From the NCBI GenBank assembly GCA_030615505.1, contig JAUWZD010000021.1, positions 1 through 50,367 on the forward strand: a stretch of DNA of 50,367 nucleotides, read 5' to 3'. The stretch comes from Spirochaetales bacterium. Lineage in GTDB: Bacteria; Spirochaetota; Spirochaetia; SZUA-6; DRHE01. The notes beneath the pieces were generated by a model. That model was not told the DNA's origin and did no database searches. It saw only the letters and a list, made by a program, of their open reading frames with translations. Shown here one piece after another: positions 1 through 6,716 of this stretch. Made by a program: the position numbers and the translations under genes. The stretch's first letter is position 1, and every line of letters begins with the position of its first letter.

Positions 1-490
1 TATTGATGCTGATGCCCTGATAAGTTGCTTCCTCAATCGCCTTTATCCCTGCCCTGGTTACAGGTATCTTGACTATCATATTGGGCGCCAGGCTGTTGAA
101 GTGCACAGCTTGTTTGACGATAGCTTCAGTATTTCGATAATATTTTGGATCGGTCTGAATGGAGAGTCTTCCATTTTTTCCCTTTTCACGATCAAAGACT
201 GGTTTCAATAATTCTGCACCCTTAACAGACATCTCTTCGATTAACTTCCAGGCGATATCATCCTCAGTTGCAGTCGGCATCTCCTCAATAATCTGTATAA
301 TCCTGTCTTTCCAGAGGTGCATCTCCTTTTTAAGTACATTCCCAACAATTACGGGATTACACGTAGCTCCTACAGCGCCATTATCAATTGCATAATTCAA
401 TTCCTCTACGGAACAGGAATCATTCCATAAAGCCGTAGGAGTTGTGCAAACCATTCTGTGTAATGGGCTCTTATATTTTTGTTCATTCAT
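1..490 (-). CDS. Transaldolase family protein (C-terminus beyond window edge)
   Basis: The reverse strand reads from ATG at 490 without a stop to position 1, so the C-terminal part is missing only because the window ends. The translation starts MNEQKYKSPLHRMVCTT and has the transaldolase landmarks: an N-terminal 'GAVGATCNPVIV' segment (the family's 'vtGvTsNPtl' strand), 'QTDPKYYRN' and 'NMIVKIPVTRAG', whose Lys fits the Schiff-base lysine. Transaldolases move a dihydroxyacetone unit between sugar phosphates, or cleave ketose phosphates in the related aldolases. The gene starts 5 bp after the iolO stop codon, so it is probably the distal gene of the inositol operon. Its exact substrate there is not evident. 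An AGAGGT ribosome-binding site lies 15 nt upstream, unusually far, separated from the ATG by a TTTA repeat. Confidence 0.85.
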   Translation of the reverse strand, partial: MNEQKYKSPLHRMVCTTPTALWNDSCSVEELNYAIDNGAVGATCNPVIVGNVLKKEMHLWKDRIIQIIEEMPTATEDDIAWKLIEEMSVKGAELLKPVFDREKGKNGRLSIQTDPKYYRNTEAIVKQAVHFNSLAPNMIVKIPVTRAGIKAIEEATYQGISIN

Positions 491-505
491 TTATTTATTT
501 ATTTA
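490..505. repeat. (TTTA)x4 tetranucleotide repeat between RBS and start codon
   Basis: Four tandem TTTA units cover the end of iolO (its TAA stop lies inside) and the gap to the transaldolase ATG. On the coding strand the RBS AGAGGT precedes the repeat, so gain or loss of a unit changes the RBS-to-start spacing by 4 nt. Confidence 0.8.
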
Positions 506-1319
506 CCTCTTTTATTATTGAACTCATGTAACGGACAGCCTGCTCAGCAGCCCTATAATCATCGGGTTCTGGCAACACCTCAATACCTATGGGTCCGTTA
601 TACTTTATCTTTTTCAAAGCAGATAAAACTTTAGGGAAATCAATATGGCCCCACCCGGGAGCCAGCCTATTGCTATCTGCAAAGTGCATATAGCCGATAG
701 AGGATCCTGCCCTGACAATGCTCTTCTCAATCGATTGTTCCTCAATATTCATGTGAAAGGTATCAGGTAGTAGCTTAAGATGATCACTTCCGATTTCTTC
801 GATTAGTTCCAGGCTCTCATCTAAAGTGTTTATTATATTTGTTTCATATCTATTAACTGGTTCAAGAAGTAAGGTAACTTCTTTGCTTTCTGCGTATTCT
901 ATACACGCCTTAAGAGCGAGTTTTCCCTTTTCTTCCAGTTCTTTAATCGCTTCTACTTTAGCAGTTATCTTTCCCCTGATTCCTCCTATGATGACCATAC
1001 TTCCCAATTTTACGGCTAAATCTATATGCCCTTTTACCCTGTTTACTGCATGCCATCGTTTATTTTCTTCCTCACTATATAGAGAATACCCATCAGTATA
1101 ATAAGTCTGGCCTGTGGCGATCGCATAAACCTTAAGGTTGAGTTCTTCCAGTTTGTCCATCAGCCATTCCTTCTTGATTTCGCTGGAATCTAACAGGCTC
1201 AATTCCACCCCGGTATAGCCCAGATGCCTGGCGTTCTCCATACCTTTGATCAGGTTTCCTGAGAAAAGGAGCGGAGCAAATTCAGTTTTTTTCGGTGAAA
1301 GACTCACTCCAATATCCAA
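495..1319 (-). CDS. iolO: 5-keto-L-gluconate epimerase-like TIM-barrel protein (IolO type)
   Basis: 274-residue sugar-isomerase/epimerase of the xylose-isomerase-like TIM-barrel superfamily. Visible motifs are 'IATGQTYYTDGYSL', 'LLEPVNRYETNIINT', 'LPDTFHMNIEE', 'HFADSNRLAPGWGHIDF' and 'IEVLPEPD'; the Glu, Asp, His and Glu in the last four fit the divalent-metal ligands. From memory these blocks match Thermotoga maritima TM0416 (IolO), which epimerises 5-keto-L-gluconate to D-tagaturonate. The start is TTG at 1319 with GAGG 8 nt upstream, and this start also gives the expected N-terminal length. The gene sits between iolM (29 bp upstream) and the transaldolase, in the same direction. The neighbours make IolO more likely than a tagatose 3-epimerase or hydroxypyruvate isomerase, which share the fold. 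Confidence 0.8.
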   Translation of the reverse strand: MDIGVSLSPKKTEFAPLLFSGNLIKGMENARHLGYTGVELSLLDSSEIKKEWLMDKLEELNLKVYAIATGQTYYTDGYSLYSEEENKRWHAVNRVKGHIDLAVKLGSMVIIGGIRGKITAKVEAIKELEEKGKLALKACIEYAESKEVTLLLEPVNRYETNIINTLDESLELIEEIGSDHLKLLPDTFHMNIEEQSIEKSIVRAGSSIGYMHFADSNRLAPGWGHIDFPKVLSALKKIKYNGPIGIEVLPEPDDYRAAEQAVRYMSSIIKEVNK

Positions 1320-1348
1320 CTTCTATGCCTCATTACGCTTAGCATCTC

Positions 1349-2509
1349 TTAAGGAATAAATTCCACCTTCAGGGCATCCGGTTCATAGGCCTTTTTCAAT
1401 GCCTCTTTACACTGATTTAAATGAAAACGATGCGTAATCAACTTGCTCCAGGGAAAGTTCTTCCTGTTTCTTATCATCATATCGAGGTGTGTATAATACA
1501 TATCATGGGGATGATTTGTGTTCCCTATGAATAGAACGTTTTTAGCAGCAAGATGCTTGTGAACATTTAGGTTCACAGTACCTGTGTCTGCAAAATTTCC
1601 CGTCTCACAATAGGTCCCTCCTCTACGAAGCATACGTAGACCGACATCCAAAACTTCAGGCCGTCCAACTACTTCAACAACCACGTCGGCCCCTCGACCC
1701 TCTGTTTCGTTACGTATATATTCAACTAATTCATTATCCGTTAACTTTGAAACATCAATTGTAAGATCAGCCCCAAACTCCTTGGCTAAGCTCAATTTAT
1801 ACTCCGTTGAATCAAGACCGATAATCTTTCCTGCTCCCAGTAAGCGGGCCTTAGCAATCATGGTCATGCCAACTGCACCAAGCCCCTGCACAACAACGGT
1901 ATCGCCAAAATTAAATCCCCTGGCATCAACCTGGGAATACATCTTTGCCCGATCCAACAGCGCTGAAACTACAAAAATCTCTGACAGGGCAGTTTCCTCA
2001 ACCGTCAGCTCTTCCGGAACCTTGTAAATCCATGCCTTTGGAGGCAGGTACAGATATTCACCCCATCCTCCGGTTATATAAGGAAACTTATCACTGCGGT
2101 AGGTCATGCCGATTCCCTGATGATTCGCACAGAAGGGAAAGGCATGGATTCTGCGGCAGTACCAGCACCTTCCGCAAATTACATTAGGACAGTGCGTAAC
2201 CCTATCTCCTTCCTTTAAATCTTTTCCTGAATATTCAATATCACTTCCCTTACCATTCATTTCTATTACAATTCCAGAGTTCTCGTGTCCATGCACAGAA
2301 GGATAAACCATATCCTGTTCGGTTTCCGTACCGGCATATAGGGTTACATCTCCATCAAAGGCGTGCTTATCAGTCCCACAGATTCCGGACATTTCCATTT
2401 TTATAATTACTGCACCCGGCTCCAGATGATCGGGGTAAGGAAGTTCCTGACATTCCACCTTTCCGGGTCCGGTCATAACTACTGCTTTTACCTTCTCAGG
2501 CCTGTTCAT
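1349..2509 (-). CDS. iolM: Zinc-dependent dehydrogenase, probable scyllo-inosose 3-dehydrogenase (IolM type)
   Basis: 386-residue medium-chain dehydrogenase. The catalytic zinc site is in 'GICGTDKHAFDG' and 'HGHENSG'. The structural zinc site has the cysteine pattern C-x2-C-x2-C-x7-C in 'CGRCWYCRRIHAFPFC'. The Rossmann NAD-binding loop is 'GLGAVGM'. AAGGAGA lies 6 nt before ATG 2509. In the Thermotoga-type inositol pathway a zinc dehydrogenase oxidises scyllo-inosose to the diketo-inositol before ring hydrolysis. The adjacent iolN-like and iolO-like genes give this role, since sequence alone would only support 'sorbitol/threonine dehydrogenase-like'. It lies 24 bp after the iolN stop. Confidence 0.75.
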   Translation of the reverse strand: MNRPEKVKAVVMTGPGKVECQELPYPDHLEPGAVIIKMEMSGICGTDKHAFDGDVTLYAGTETEQDMVYPSVHGHENSGIVIEMNGKGSDIEYSGKDLKEGDRVTHCPNVICGRCWYCRRIHAFPFCANHQGIGMTYRSDKFPYITGGWGEYLYLPPKAWIYKVPEELTVEETALSEIFVVSALLDRAKMYSQVDARGFNFGDTVVVQGLGAVGMTMIAKARLLGAGKIIGLDSTEYKLSLAKEFGADLTIDVSKLTDNELVEYIRNETEGRGADVVVEVVGRPEVLDVGLRMLRRGGTYCETGNFADTGTVNLNVHKHLAAKNVLFIGNTNHPHDMYYTHLDMMIRNRKNFPWSKLITHRFHLNQCKEALKKAYEPDALKVEFIP

Positions 2510-2533
2510 CTCTTTCTCCTTGACAATTGTCCT

Positions 2534-3499
2534 TCAAGTTGGGTAACCCAAAGTATAAAGATGTTTTCCTCCATTCAATGGACCCTTAATTACGTCTTCG
2601 ATCTCTTTTCTGTCTCTCATAGTCATTGCTTCAATAGGAGGCAGTTTCCCGGCAGGATACATCTCCATGATGTCATTGATGAGTTTCTCTATATAATCCA
2701 TGATCGCCTTCAATCCCGGCTTGGCTTTCTCTGGATCGGCCAGTGTAGCATCGCCTACCACACCTTCAGGAGTTGAAACTACTTCAATCGCCGAGGCGCC
2801 TACCTGCAGCCAGAAATCTATCGGAAGATCATAAGCGCTTCCCGATTTATTTATGTGCCCATCTGGAAAGATTTTCATGGGTTTTGTGGCCACAGCATAT
2901 TTCTGATCAATCATCTCAGGGAAAAGTGCCAATGAATACGATGTCTCGCATTCATCAGCATGAATAAAAGGAGTCTCAAAAGGTCCGCCATGAGGCTTAT
3001 CACGTAAATGTTGTGGTATAACAAACCACCAGTTCACATTAATCACTATTGCAGGAACCTGGTATTTCTTGGCAAATTGATGGATTGCCAGAGGTATAAC
3101 GTAGTCCTGACCATGACCATTCAATAATATCTGCTTTCGAAAGCCTGTATTCCAGAATCCGGCAATGACTGCCCTCAGGTAGGCTGCGAAATCTTCCTCG
3201 GGTACCATAATCGTTCCAGGCATTCCCATATGATGGAAAGGATGTGAGCCGTACCAGATGGGCTCAGCCACCGTACACCCTGTAGCCCTGGCAATTTGCT
3301 CAGCCATACGCGTTACTAAGAAAGTATCTTCTCCGGAACAGGCATTGGGGCCATGATTTTCACTGCTTCCAATTGGGATAATAATGAGATCGTTCTTTTT
3401 TAACCTCTCCTGAACTTCATGTCCGTTCATTGTCTGATAATATATTCCTGTTGGAAAATCCATATGCCCACCTTTAGGTGGAAGCTCCCATTTGTCCAT
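2534..3499 (-). CDS. iolN: Creatininase-family amidohydrolase, probable 3-dehydro-scyllo-inosose hydrolase (IolN type)
   Basis: 321 residues of the creatininase superfamily. Metal-site motifs are 'IPIGSSENHGP' (Glu/His), 'GEDTFLVT', 'LLNGHGQD' (His) and 'HADECETS' (Glu), with 'WYGSHPFHHMGMPGTI' typical of the family. ATG 3499 is chosen because GGAGG lies 10 nt upstream; a TTG three codons earlier would leave the RBS only 1 nt away. Creatininases usually open amide rings, but the IolN branch hydrolyses the 1,3-diketone ring of diketo-inositol to 5-keto-gluconate. The assignment rests on the neighbours iolM and iolO in this order. If the context misleads, it is a hydrolase of unknown substrate. 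Confidence 0.75.
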   Translation of the reverse strand: MDKWELPPKGGHMDFPTGIYYQTMNGHEVQERLKKNDLIIIPIGSSENHGPNACSGEDTFLVTRMAEQIARATGCTVAEPIWYGSHPFHHMGMPGTIMVPEEDFAAYLRAVIAGFWNTGFRKQILLNGHGQDYVIPLAIHQFAKKYQVPAIVINVNWWFVIPQHLRDKPHGGPFETPFIHADECETSYSLALFPEMIDQKYAVATKPMKIFPDGHINKSGSAYDLPIDFWLQVGASAIEVVSTPEGVVGDATLADPEKAKPGLKAIMDYIEKLINDIMEMYPAGKLPPIEAMTMRDRKEIEDVIKGPLNGGKHLYTLGYPT

Positions 3500-3609
3500 A
3501 TCCCCCAATCCTCCAAAAATCAGTTTTATATGAAATTGCTATTTTTTAATCGCACTATAATTTAAAAAAGTCTTGCGTCTTTCCTTGCTAAGTCACTTTT
3601 TTAGCCGTC

Positions 3610-4287
3610 CTAATCACTTTCCTCTGGTATATCCTTGAAAGCCAATAGCCTCTGCTTTACGTTGGAGATATGTGCCTTCATTAATTGACCGGCCAGTTTA
3701 GCGTCTCTTTTGTGTAATGCATCAACGATTTTTTTATGTTCTGCCAGTGATTCTCTTACATTTTCAATAGACTTTAGAGCCAGAAGGCGCTCTCTATATG
3801 TAAGATCTTTAAGACTCTCAATCAGCTTAAGTAGCCGACGGTTCTGTGAATGTTGTATAATAAAAGAGTGGAGTGCAATCTCCATCTCATTGAATTCAGA
3901 GAGATCACCCTTCTCTACTGCTGAAACACCCTTCTTATGCAGATTGTCGATCTGAGCTAAATCATCATCGGTTAACAGGGGAGCTGCTTTTTCAGCCGCA
4001 TAGCCTTCAGTAATTTCCCTGAGTTCAAAAAGTTCTCTCAAGTCCCTTTTTGTAATTCCGCTGACAAAAAAACCAACCCGGGATGCTGCCCTTACCAAGC
4101 CGTCACTTTGTAGCTTGAGTAGCGCTTCTCTAATAGGCGTTCGGCTGATGCTCATCTTTTCTGCTAATTTCTCTATATGTAACTGCTCGCCGGGAAGAAT
4201 TTGAGAATTGAGAATAACCTGTTTGATATTTTCGTATGCCCAATCCTTCAAATCCGAAGGCTTACTTAACTGTGTCAAAGGCTCCAA
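3610..4287 (-). CDS. GntR-family regulator, FCD (FadR) subfamily, probable inositol-operon repressor
   Basis: 225 residues. The N-terminal winged helix spans about residues 15-80, with 'LHIEKLAEKMSISRTPIREALLKL' as the recognition region. A C-terminal all-helical FCD ligand-binding domain follows ('LRELFELREITEGYAAE', 'FHxx-like LHSFIIQHS', 'EHKKIVDAL', 'MKAHISNV'), whose acidic and His residues usually bind a metal and an organic-acid or sugar-acid ligand. It is the first gene of the minus-strand run leading to iolN, iolM, iolO and the transaldolase, with a 110-bp gap before iolN. Its promoter contains two copies of one palindromic core, so autoregulation by a pathway intermediate is likely. 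The ligand is not readable from sequence. Confidence 0.88.
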   Translation of the reverse strand: MEPLTQLSKPSDLKDWAYENIKQVILNSQILPGEQLHIEKLAEKMSISRTPIREALLKLQSDGLVRAASRVGFFVSGITKRDLRELFELREITEGYAAEKAAPLLTDDDLAQIDNLHKKGVSAVEKGDLSEFNEMEIALHSFIIQHSQNRRLLKLIESLKDLTYRERLLALKSIENVRESLAEHKKIVDALHKRDAKLAGQLMKAHISNVKQRLLAFKDIPEESD

Positions 4288-4309
4288 ATTTGATCTCCTA
4301 TAAAAATAT

Positions 4310-4348
4310 GTAATATATTACGTGCAATATGTGCTGTATAATATATTA
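4310..4348. promoter_or_regulatory. Paired operator candidates (TAATATATTA core, 28 bp centre to centre)
   Basis: GTAATATATTAC (4310-4321) is a perfect 12-bp palindrome. The same core TAATATATTA recurs exactly at 4339-4348. On the minus strand the distal copy overlaps the -10 box and the proximal copy falls in the early transcribed region, as expected for autorepression by the adjacent GntR protein. AT-rich palindromes can arise by chance, but the exact repeat and its placement argue against that. Confidence 0.55.
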
Positions 4349-4366
4349 ATTAAATCTACCTGTCAA
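4338..4366 (-). promoter_or_regulatory. Sigma-70 promoter of the gntR-iol operon
   Basis: On the minus strand a consensus TTGACA (4366-4361) and TATTAT (4343-4338) are separated by 17 nt. Transcription would start about 45 nt upstream of gntR. Confidence 0.65.
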
Positions 4367-4587
4367 GCCCCTAATCTGCTTTTTTGAAATTTTTTTAATG
4401 ATTAACCCTTGCACACATGAAGGGGACAGGCGGTTTGATCCGGCCAGTATATCACGCGAAGTTAGTCGGATGGGGCACGGCCGAGTTGGAGATGTAGAGA
4501 GCCCTCCACTGGAATGTTCCCGTTGTTGCTTTCATATACGAGTAATCGCTATTATAATGTATCCTGAAGATTGTATACTAATTTAGC
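4367..4587. other. Intergenic stretch with no recognised feature
   Basis: The segment lies between the iol promoter and the MNT gene end. A 62-codon plus-strand reading frame at 4398-4586 is open but shows no RBS, motif or family resemblance. No tRNA-like or terminator-like fold was found. Confidence 0.5.
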
Positions 4588-4902
4588 TTACGCTGCATTC
4601 TTATTATATATGACAGTACCGTACTTCAGTATGCTTTCTAAAAACCCGCTTTTATCACCGCTTCTACTGATCAATACAGGTTCTATTCTTTCGTCAATGT
4701 CACGTCGCAATTTATATAACTTAAGGTTTAATTCCAATATATCACCTTCTATTTTGTCAACAACAATAGCAATATCAATATCACTATACTCTCTTTCCAT
4801 GCCTCTGGCATATGAGCCGTATAGCACAATCATCTGCACAATAAAATTATTGCATACTTCCCGTGTAAATTGTATTACCTTTTCATAAACAGCTTTATCC
4901 AT
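4588..4902 (-). CDS. MNT-type minimal nucleotidyltransferase antitoxin
   Basis: 104 residues with the minimal nucleotidyltransferase signature 'IVLYGSYARGMEREYSDIDIAIV' (split here as GSYARG and SDIDIAIV): a GS motif followed by the DxD metal-binding pair, then an Asp on the next strand in 'EPVLISRSGDK'. In MNT/HEPN type II/VII modules this protein neutralises the HEPN RNase, in characterised cases by adenylylating it. Its start lies inside the last codons of the HEPN gene (28-bp overlap), so translation is probably coupled. The pair stands alone between the iol operon and a kinase pseudogene. Confidence 0.85.
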   Translation of the reverse strand: MDKAVYEKVIQFTREVCNNFIVQMIVLYGSYARGMEREYSDIDIAIVVDKIEGDILELNLKLYKLRRDIDERIEPVLISRSGDKSGFLESILKYGTVIYNKNAA

Positions 4903-5285
4903 TCAAACAGCTCCTTTGTCTTTTTCAAGAGATATTTACCCCTATCCCTGCTCAGACTTTTTGCCCATTCATCCTTTTCATCCGGATATCTAGCCTGTAC
5001 GTTTATTGGTGTTAAAATATCTAAAATATCTTTCTGTTCCTCGGAAAAAATCTCATATAAATCAGCCCGCTTTGCGAGTGTCATTAAATTATGTGTATAC
5101 GGCGGTTCATCCTCTTTCTTAAACCAATAGTAGGCCTTTAAAGTTTTTTCCACAACCTGATGACACATAAATCCGACATACAGGTATCTTCTGCCTCTCA
5201 GCATAACTTTTGCCGTCTCTAAATCATAAGAAGCAATATCGAGCCAATACTGTATCTTTTCAGATATAGTACTCATAAAACCCAT
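4875..5285 (-). CDS. HEPN-domain toxin of an MNT/HEPN pair
   Basis: 136 residues. Typical HEPN (PF05168-like) segments are 'YWLDIASYDLETAKVMLRGRRYLYVGF' (positions about 12-40), 'CHQVVEKTLKAYYW', 'YTHNLMTLAKRADL' and a C-terminal 'NVQARYPDEKDE'. HEPN proteins are helical RNases; the usual R-x4-6-H motif is not clear here, so catalytic competence is uncertain. A start at residue 4 (MSTISEK) is equally possible. It is first in the two-gene unit, upstream of and overlapping its nucleotidyltransferase partner. Confidence 0.8.
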   Translation of the reverse strand: MGFMSTISEKIQYWLDIASYDLETAKVMLRGRRYLYVGFMCHQVVEKTLKAYYWFKKEDEPPYTHNLMTLAKRADLYEIFSEEQKDILDILTPINVQARYPDEKDEWAKSLSRDRGKYLLKKTKELFEWIKLFMKR

Positions 5286-5410
5286 AGTAATTTTTTTTTA
5301 TATTATGTCAATGCTTTAAGACTCTTACAGACCCTTGCAAGATTTCAGTATCATATTTAAAAAATTATTATTGAATATATATATGAAAATATTTTATTAT
5401 TTAAAGATGT

Positions 5411-5928
5411 AATATATGCTATTCCCAGAAGTATAACTCATGAAAGCGGAATATTATTCTTTAGCTTTCTGGGCGAAAAATATATATGCCATATGTGGGG
5501 AGAAGAGTTTCAAGCTGTGGCTCGTATACTTGGCTCGCTGTTATTGCTCTTAATCGGAATATTTCTTACATACTCCACTGCCAATGTATTTTCGAAAAGA
5601 AAAACAGAGGAACTCATCCGGGCTGAAGAGTCGCTGCAAAAGTATAGATTAATGGTGGAGTCCTCAAATGACGCCATGTTCATTAAAGATTTAAAAAGCC
5701 GCTATATTTTAGTCAACAAAAAAATATTAGAACTGTTTGGTGGGCGAAGAGCTTGAGAAAAAGCTTCTAAAGCACAAGCCGGGAATTAGAGTTCTGTTTG
5801 CAAGCGGGTACAGTGATGAAAAATCCGGCCGGCGTATCATTCAAGAAAGAGGGTATAGCTATCTGCAGAAGCCGTATTCATTATCCAACTTGCTTAAGGC
5901 TGTGGGCGAAGAGCTTGAGAAAAAGTAA
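5411..5928 (+). pseudogene. Remnant of a hybrid sensor histidine kinase (PAS start plus receiver end)
   Basis: The first part (open from 5411; ATG at 5493, through 5756) gives a transmembrane helix ('ILGSLLLLLIGIFLTYS'), a short linker and the start of a PAS domain ('MVESSNDAMFIKDLKSRYILVN'). At about 5740 the frame changes and the text jumps to the second half of a receiver domain ('GIRVLFASGYSDE', 'YLQKPYSLSNLL'), ending at 5928. The rest of the PAS domain, the HisKA and ATPase domains and the phosphoacceptor half of the receiver are absent. This is an internal deletion plus frameshift, not a functional kinase. Confidence 0.8.
5741..5925. repeat. Exact 23-bp direct repeat bracketing the receiver remnant
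   Basis: TGGGCGAAGAGCTTGAGAAA plus AAG occurs at 5741-5763 and again at 5903-5925, 162 bp apart. The first copy lies exactly at the deletion junction of the kinase remnant and the second at its C terminus. Both encode the octapeptide VGEELEKK. Confidence 0.85.
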
Positions 5929-5935
5929 GAGAACT

Positions 5936-6457
5936 ATGCAAATATGCCGGTCTCATAAAGTGCTCTTAAGCCTTGGTTCAAATCTAGGCAAGCGGAAGTA
6001 TAATATCCTCAAGGCCCTGCAGTATATCCGGGCTCGCGCTTCAATAAGCAGGATCTCATCTCTCTATGAAACTGAGCCCGTTGGGTATCTGAATCAGCCC
6101 CGTTTTCTCAACATTGCCTGCATGGTAGATACAGAGCTTTCTGCTAAGAATCTTCTCCATTTCCTTAAATCTATCGAGAAGCGCCTGGGCAGACAGCAGT
6201 CTTTTCGCAATGCCCCGCGCCTGATCGATATCGACATTATTTTCTACGAAAATCTTTCTTTAGATGAGCATGATCTCACAATCCCCCATCCGCGCATGCA
6301 GGAAAGAGCTTTTGTTTTAGTTCCTTTAGCTGAAATTTCTCCCAACTGGATGCATCCCCTGCTTAAGATGTCTGTAAGAGAACTTTTGGGCAGGGTAAGT
6401 CAGAGAGGAGTCTGCAGGGTAGGAGCGGTGGAAGATGAATATTTAAAAAAAAACTAA
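5936..6457 (+). CDS. folK: 2-amino-4-hydroxy-6-hydroxymethyldihydropteridine pyrophosphokinase
   Basis: 173 residues from ATG 5936. It transfers pyrophosphate from ATP to 6-hydroxymethyl-dihydropterin, the step before dihydropteroate synthase in folate synthesis. HPPK motifs are 'LLSLGSNLGKRKYNI' at the N terminus, 'SSLYETEPVGYLNQPRFLN' and the metal/ATP motif 'FRNAPRLIDIDIIFY', followed by 'LTIPHPRMQERAFVLVPL'. The reading frame is open further upstream (to 5798), but that portion overlaps the kinase remnant in another frame and has no family similarity. No other folate gene is adjacent. Confidence 0.92.
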   Translation: MQICRSHKVLLSLGSNLGKRKYNILKALQYIRARASISRISSLYETEPVGYLNQPRFLNIACMVDTELSAKNLLHFLKSIEKRLGRQQSFRNAPRLIDIDIIFYENLSLDEHDLTIPHPRMQERAFVLVPLAEISPNWMHPLLKMSVRELLGRVSQRGVCRVGAVEDEYLKKN

Positions 6458-6464
6458 AAAAGAG

Positions 6465-6492
6465 TTGAATAATCCCAATATTCTGGTATAAT
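6465..6492 (+). promoter_or_regulatory. Strong extended -10 promoter of the ABC exporter operon
   Basis: TTGAAT (6465-6470), 16-nt spacer, TATAAT (6487-6492) preceded by TG one base upstream (TGGTATAAT). The start would fall near 6499, giving a leader of about 220 nt before the exporter start codon. A hairpin (GCGCCT 6508-6513 with AGGCGC 6520-6525) stands at the 5' end of that leader. Confidence 0.7.
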
Positions 6493-6559
6493 GTTTCCTG
6501 CTTTTAGGCGCCTGGATAGAGGCGCTCTGACTCTATATTATAAGGAGAGCCTTGCTTTT

Positions 6560-6616
6560 ATGATGATTTTTGTTGTGGATGGAGGAATTATTCATAGGCA
6601 AGGTGCGCCCATTTAA
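6560..6616 (+). CDS. 18-residue leader peptide upstream of the exporter genes
   Basis: ATG at 6560 with AAGGAG (6542-6547) 12 nt upstream encodes MMIFVVDGGIIHRQGAPI and stops at TAA 6614-6616. The stop lies 15 nt before the first terminator-like stem (6632). A ribosome halted near the end of this frame would cover or crowd that stem. The layout resembles the bmrB leader ahead of bmrC/bmrD in Bacillus subtilis, which uses translation of a short frame to control an exporter of the same class. The peptide has no sequence family that I recognise; support comes from its RBS and position only. Confidence 0.55.
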   Translation: MMIFVVDGGIIHRQGAPI

Positions 6617-6631
6617 CAATAGTGAACCGTT

Positions 6632-6697
6632 ACCGCGGCGCCCTTGCACCGCGGTTTTTTTTAGCTTTTTGGCCGCGGTTAATTCCGCGGCTTTTTT
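6632..6697 (+). terminator. Tandem terminator-like hairpins with interchangeable stems (putative attenuator)
   Basis: Hairpin A pairs ACCGCGG (6632-6638) with CCGCGGT (6649-6655) and is followed by a T-run. Hairpin B pairs GCCGCGG (6672-6678) with CCGCGGC (6685-6691) and is followed by TTTTTT (6692-6697). All four arms contain the self-complementary hexamer CCGCGG, so arm 2 can pair with arm 3 instead, dissolving both terminators. Two intrinsic terminators between a strong promoter and the exporter start codon imply controlled read-through. Confidence 0.7.
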
Positions 6698-6716
6698 ATT
6701 TGTAAAGGATAAGTTT

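Noticed and set aside
4398-4586. 62-codon plus-strand open frame
   Set aside because: No RBS, motif or compositional sign of coding.
5798-5935. Upstream extension of folK
   Set aside because: It overlaps the kinase receiver remnant in another frame and lacks HPPK similarity; the family starts near 'LLSLGSNLG'.
6570-6716. Longer N-terminus for the first exporter gene
   Set aside because: It would translate both terminator hairpins from a TTG; ATG 6717 has its own RBS and matches family length.
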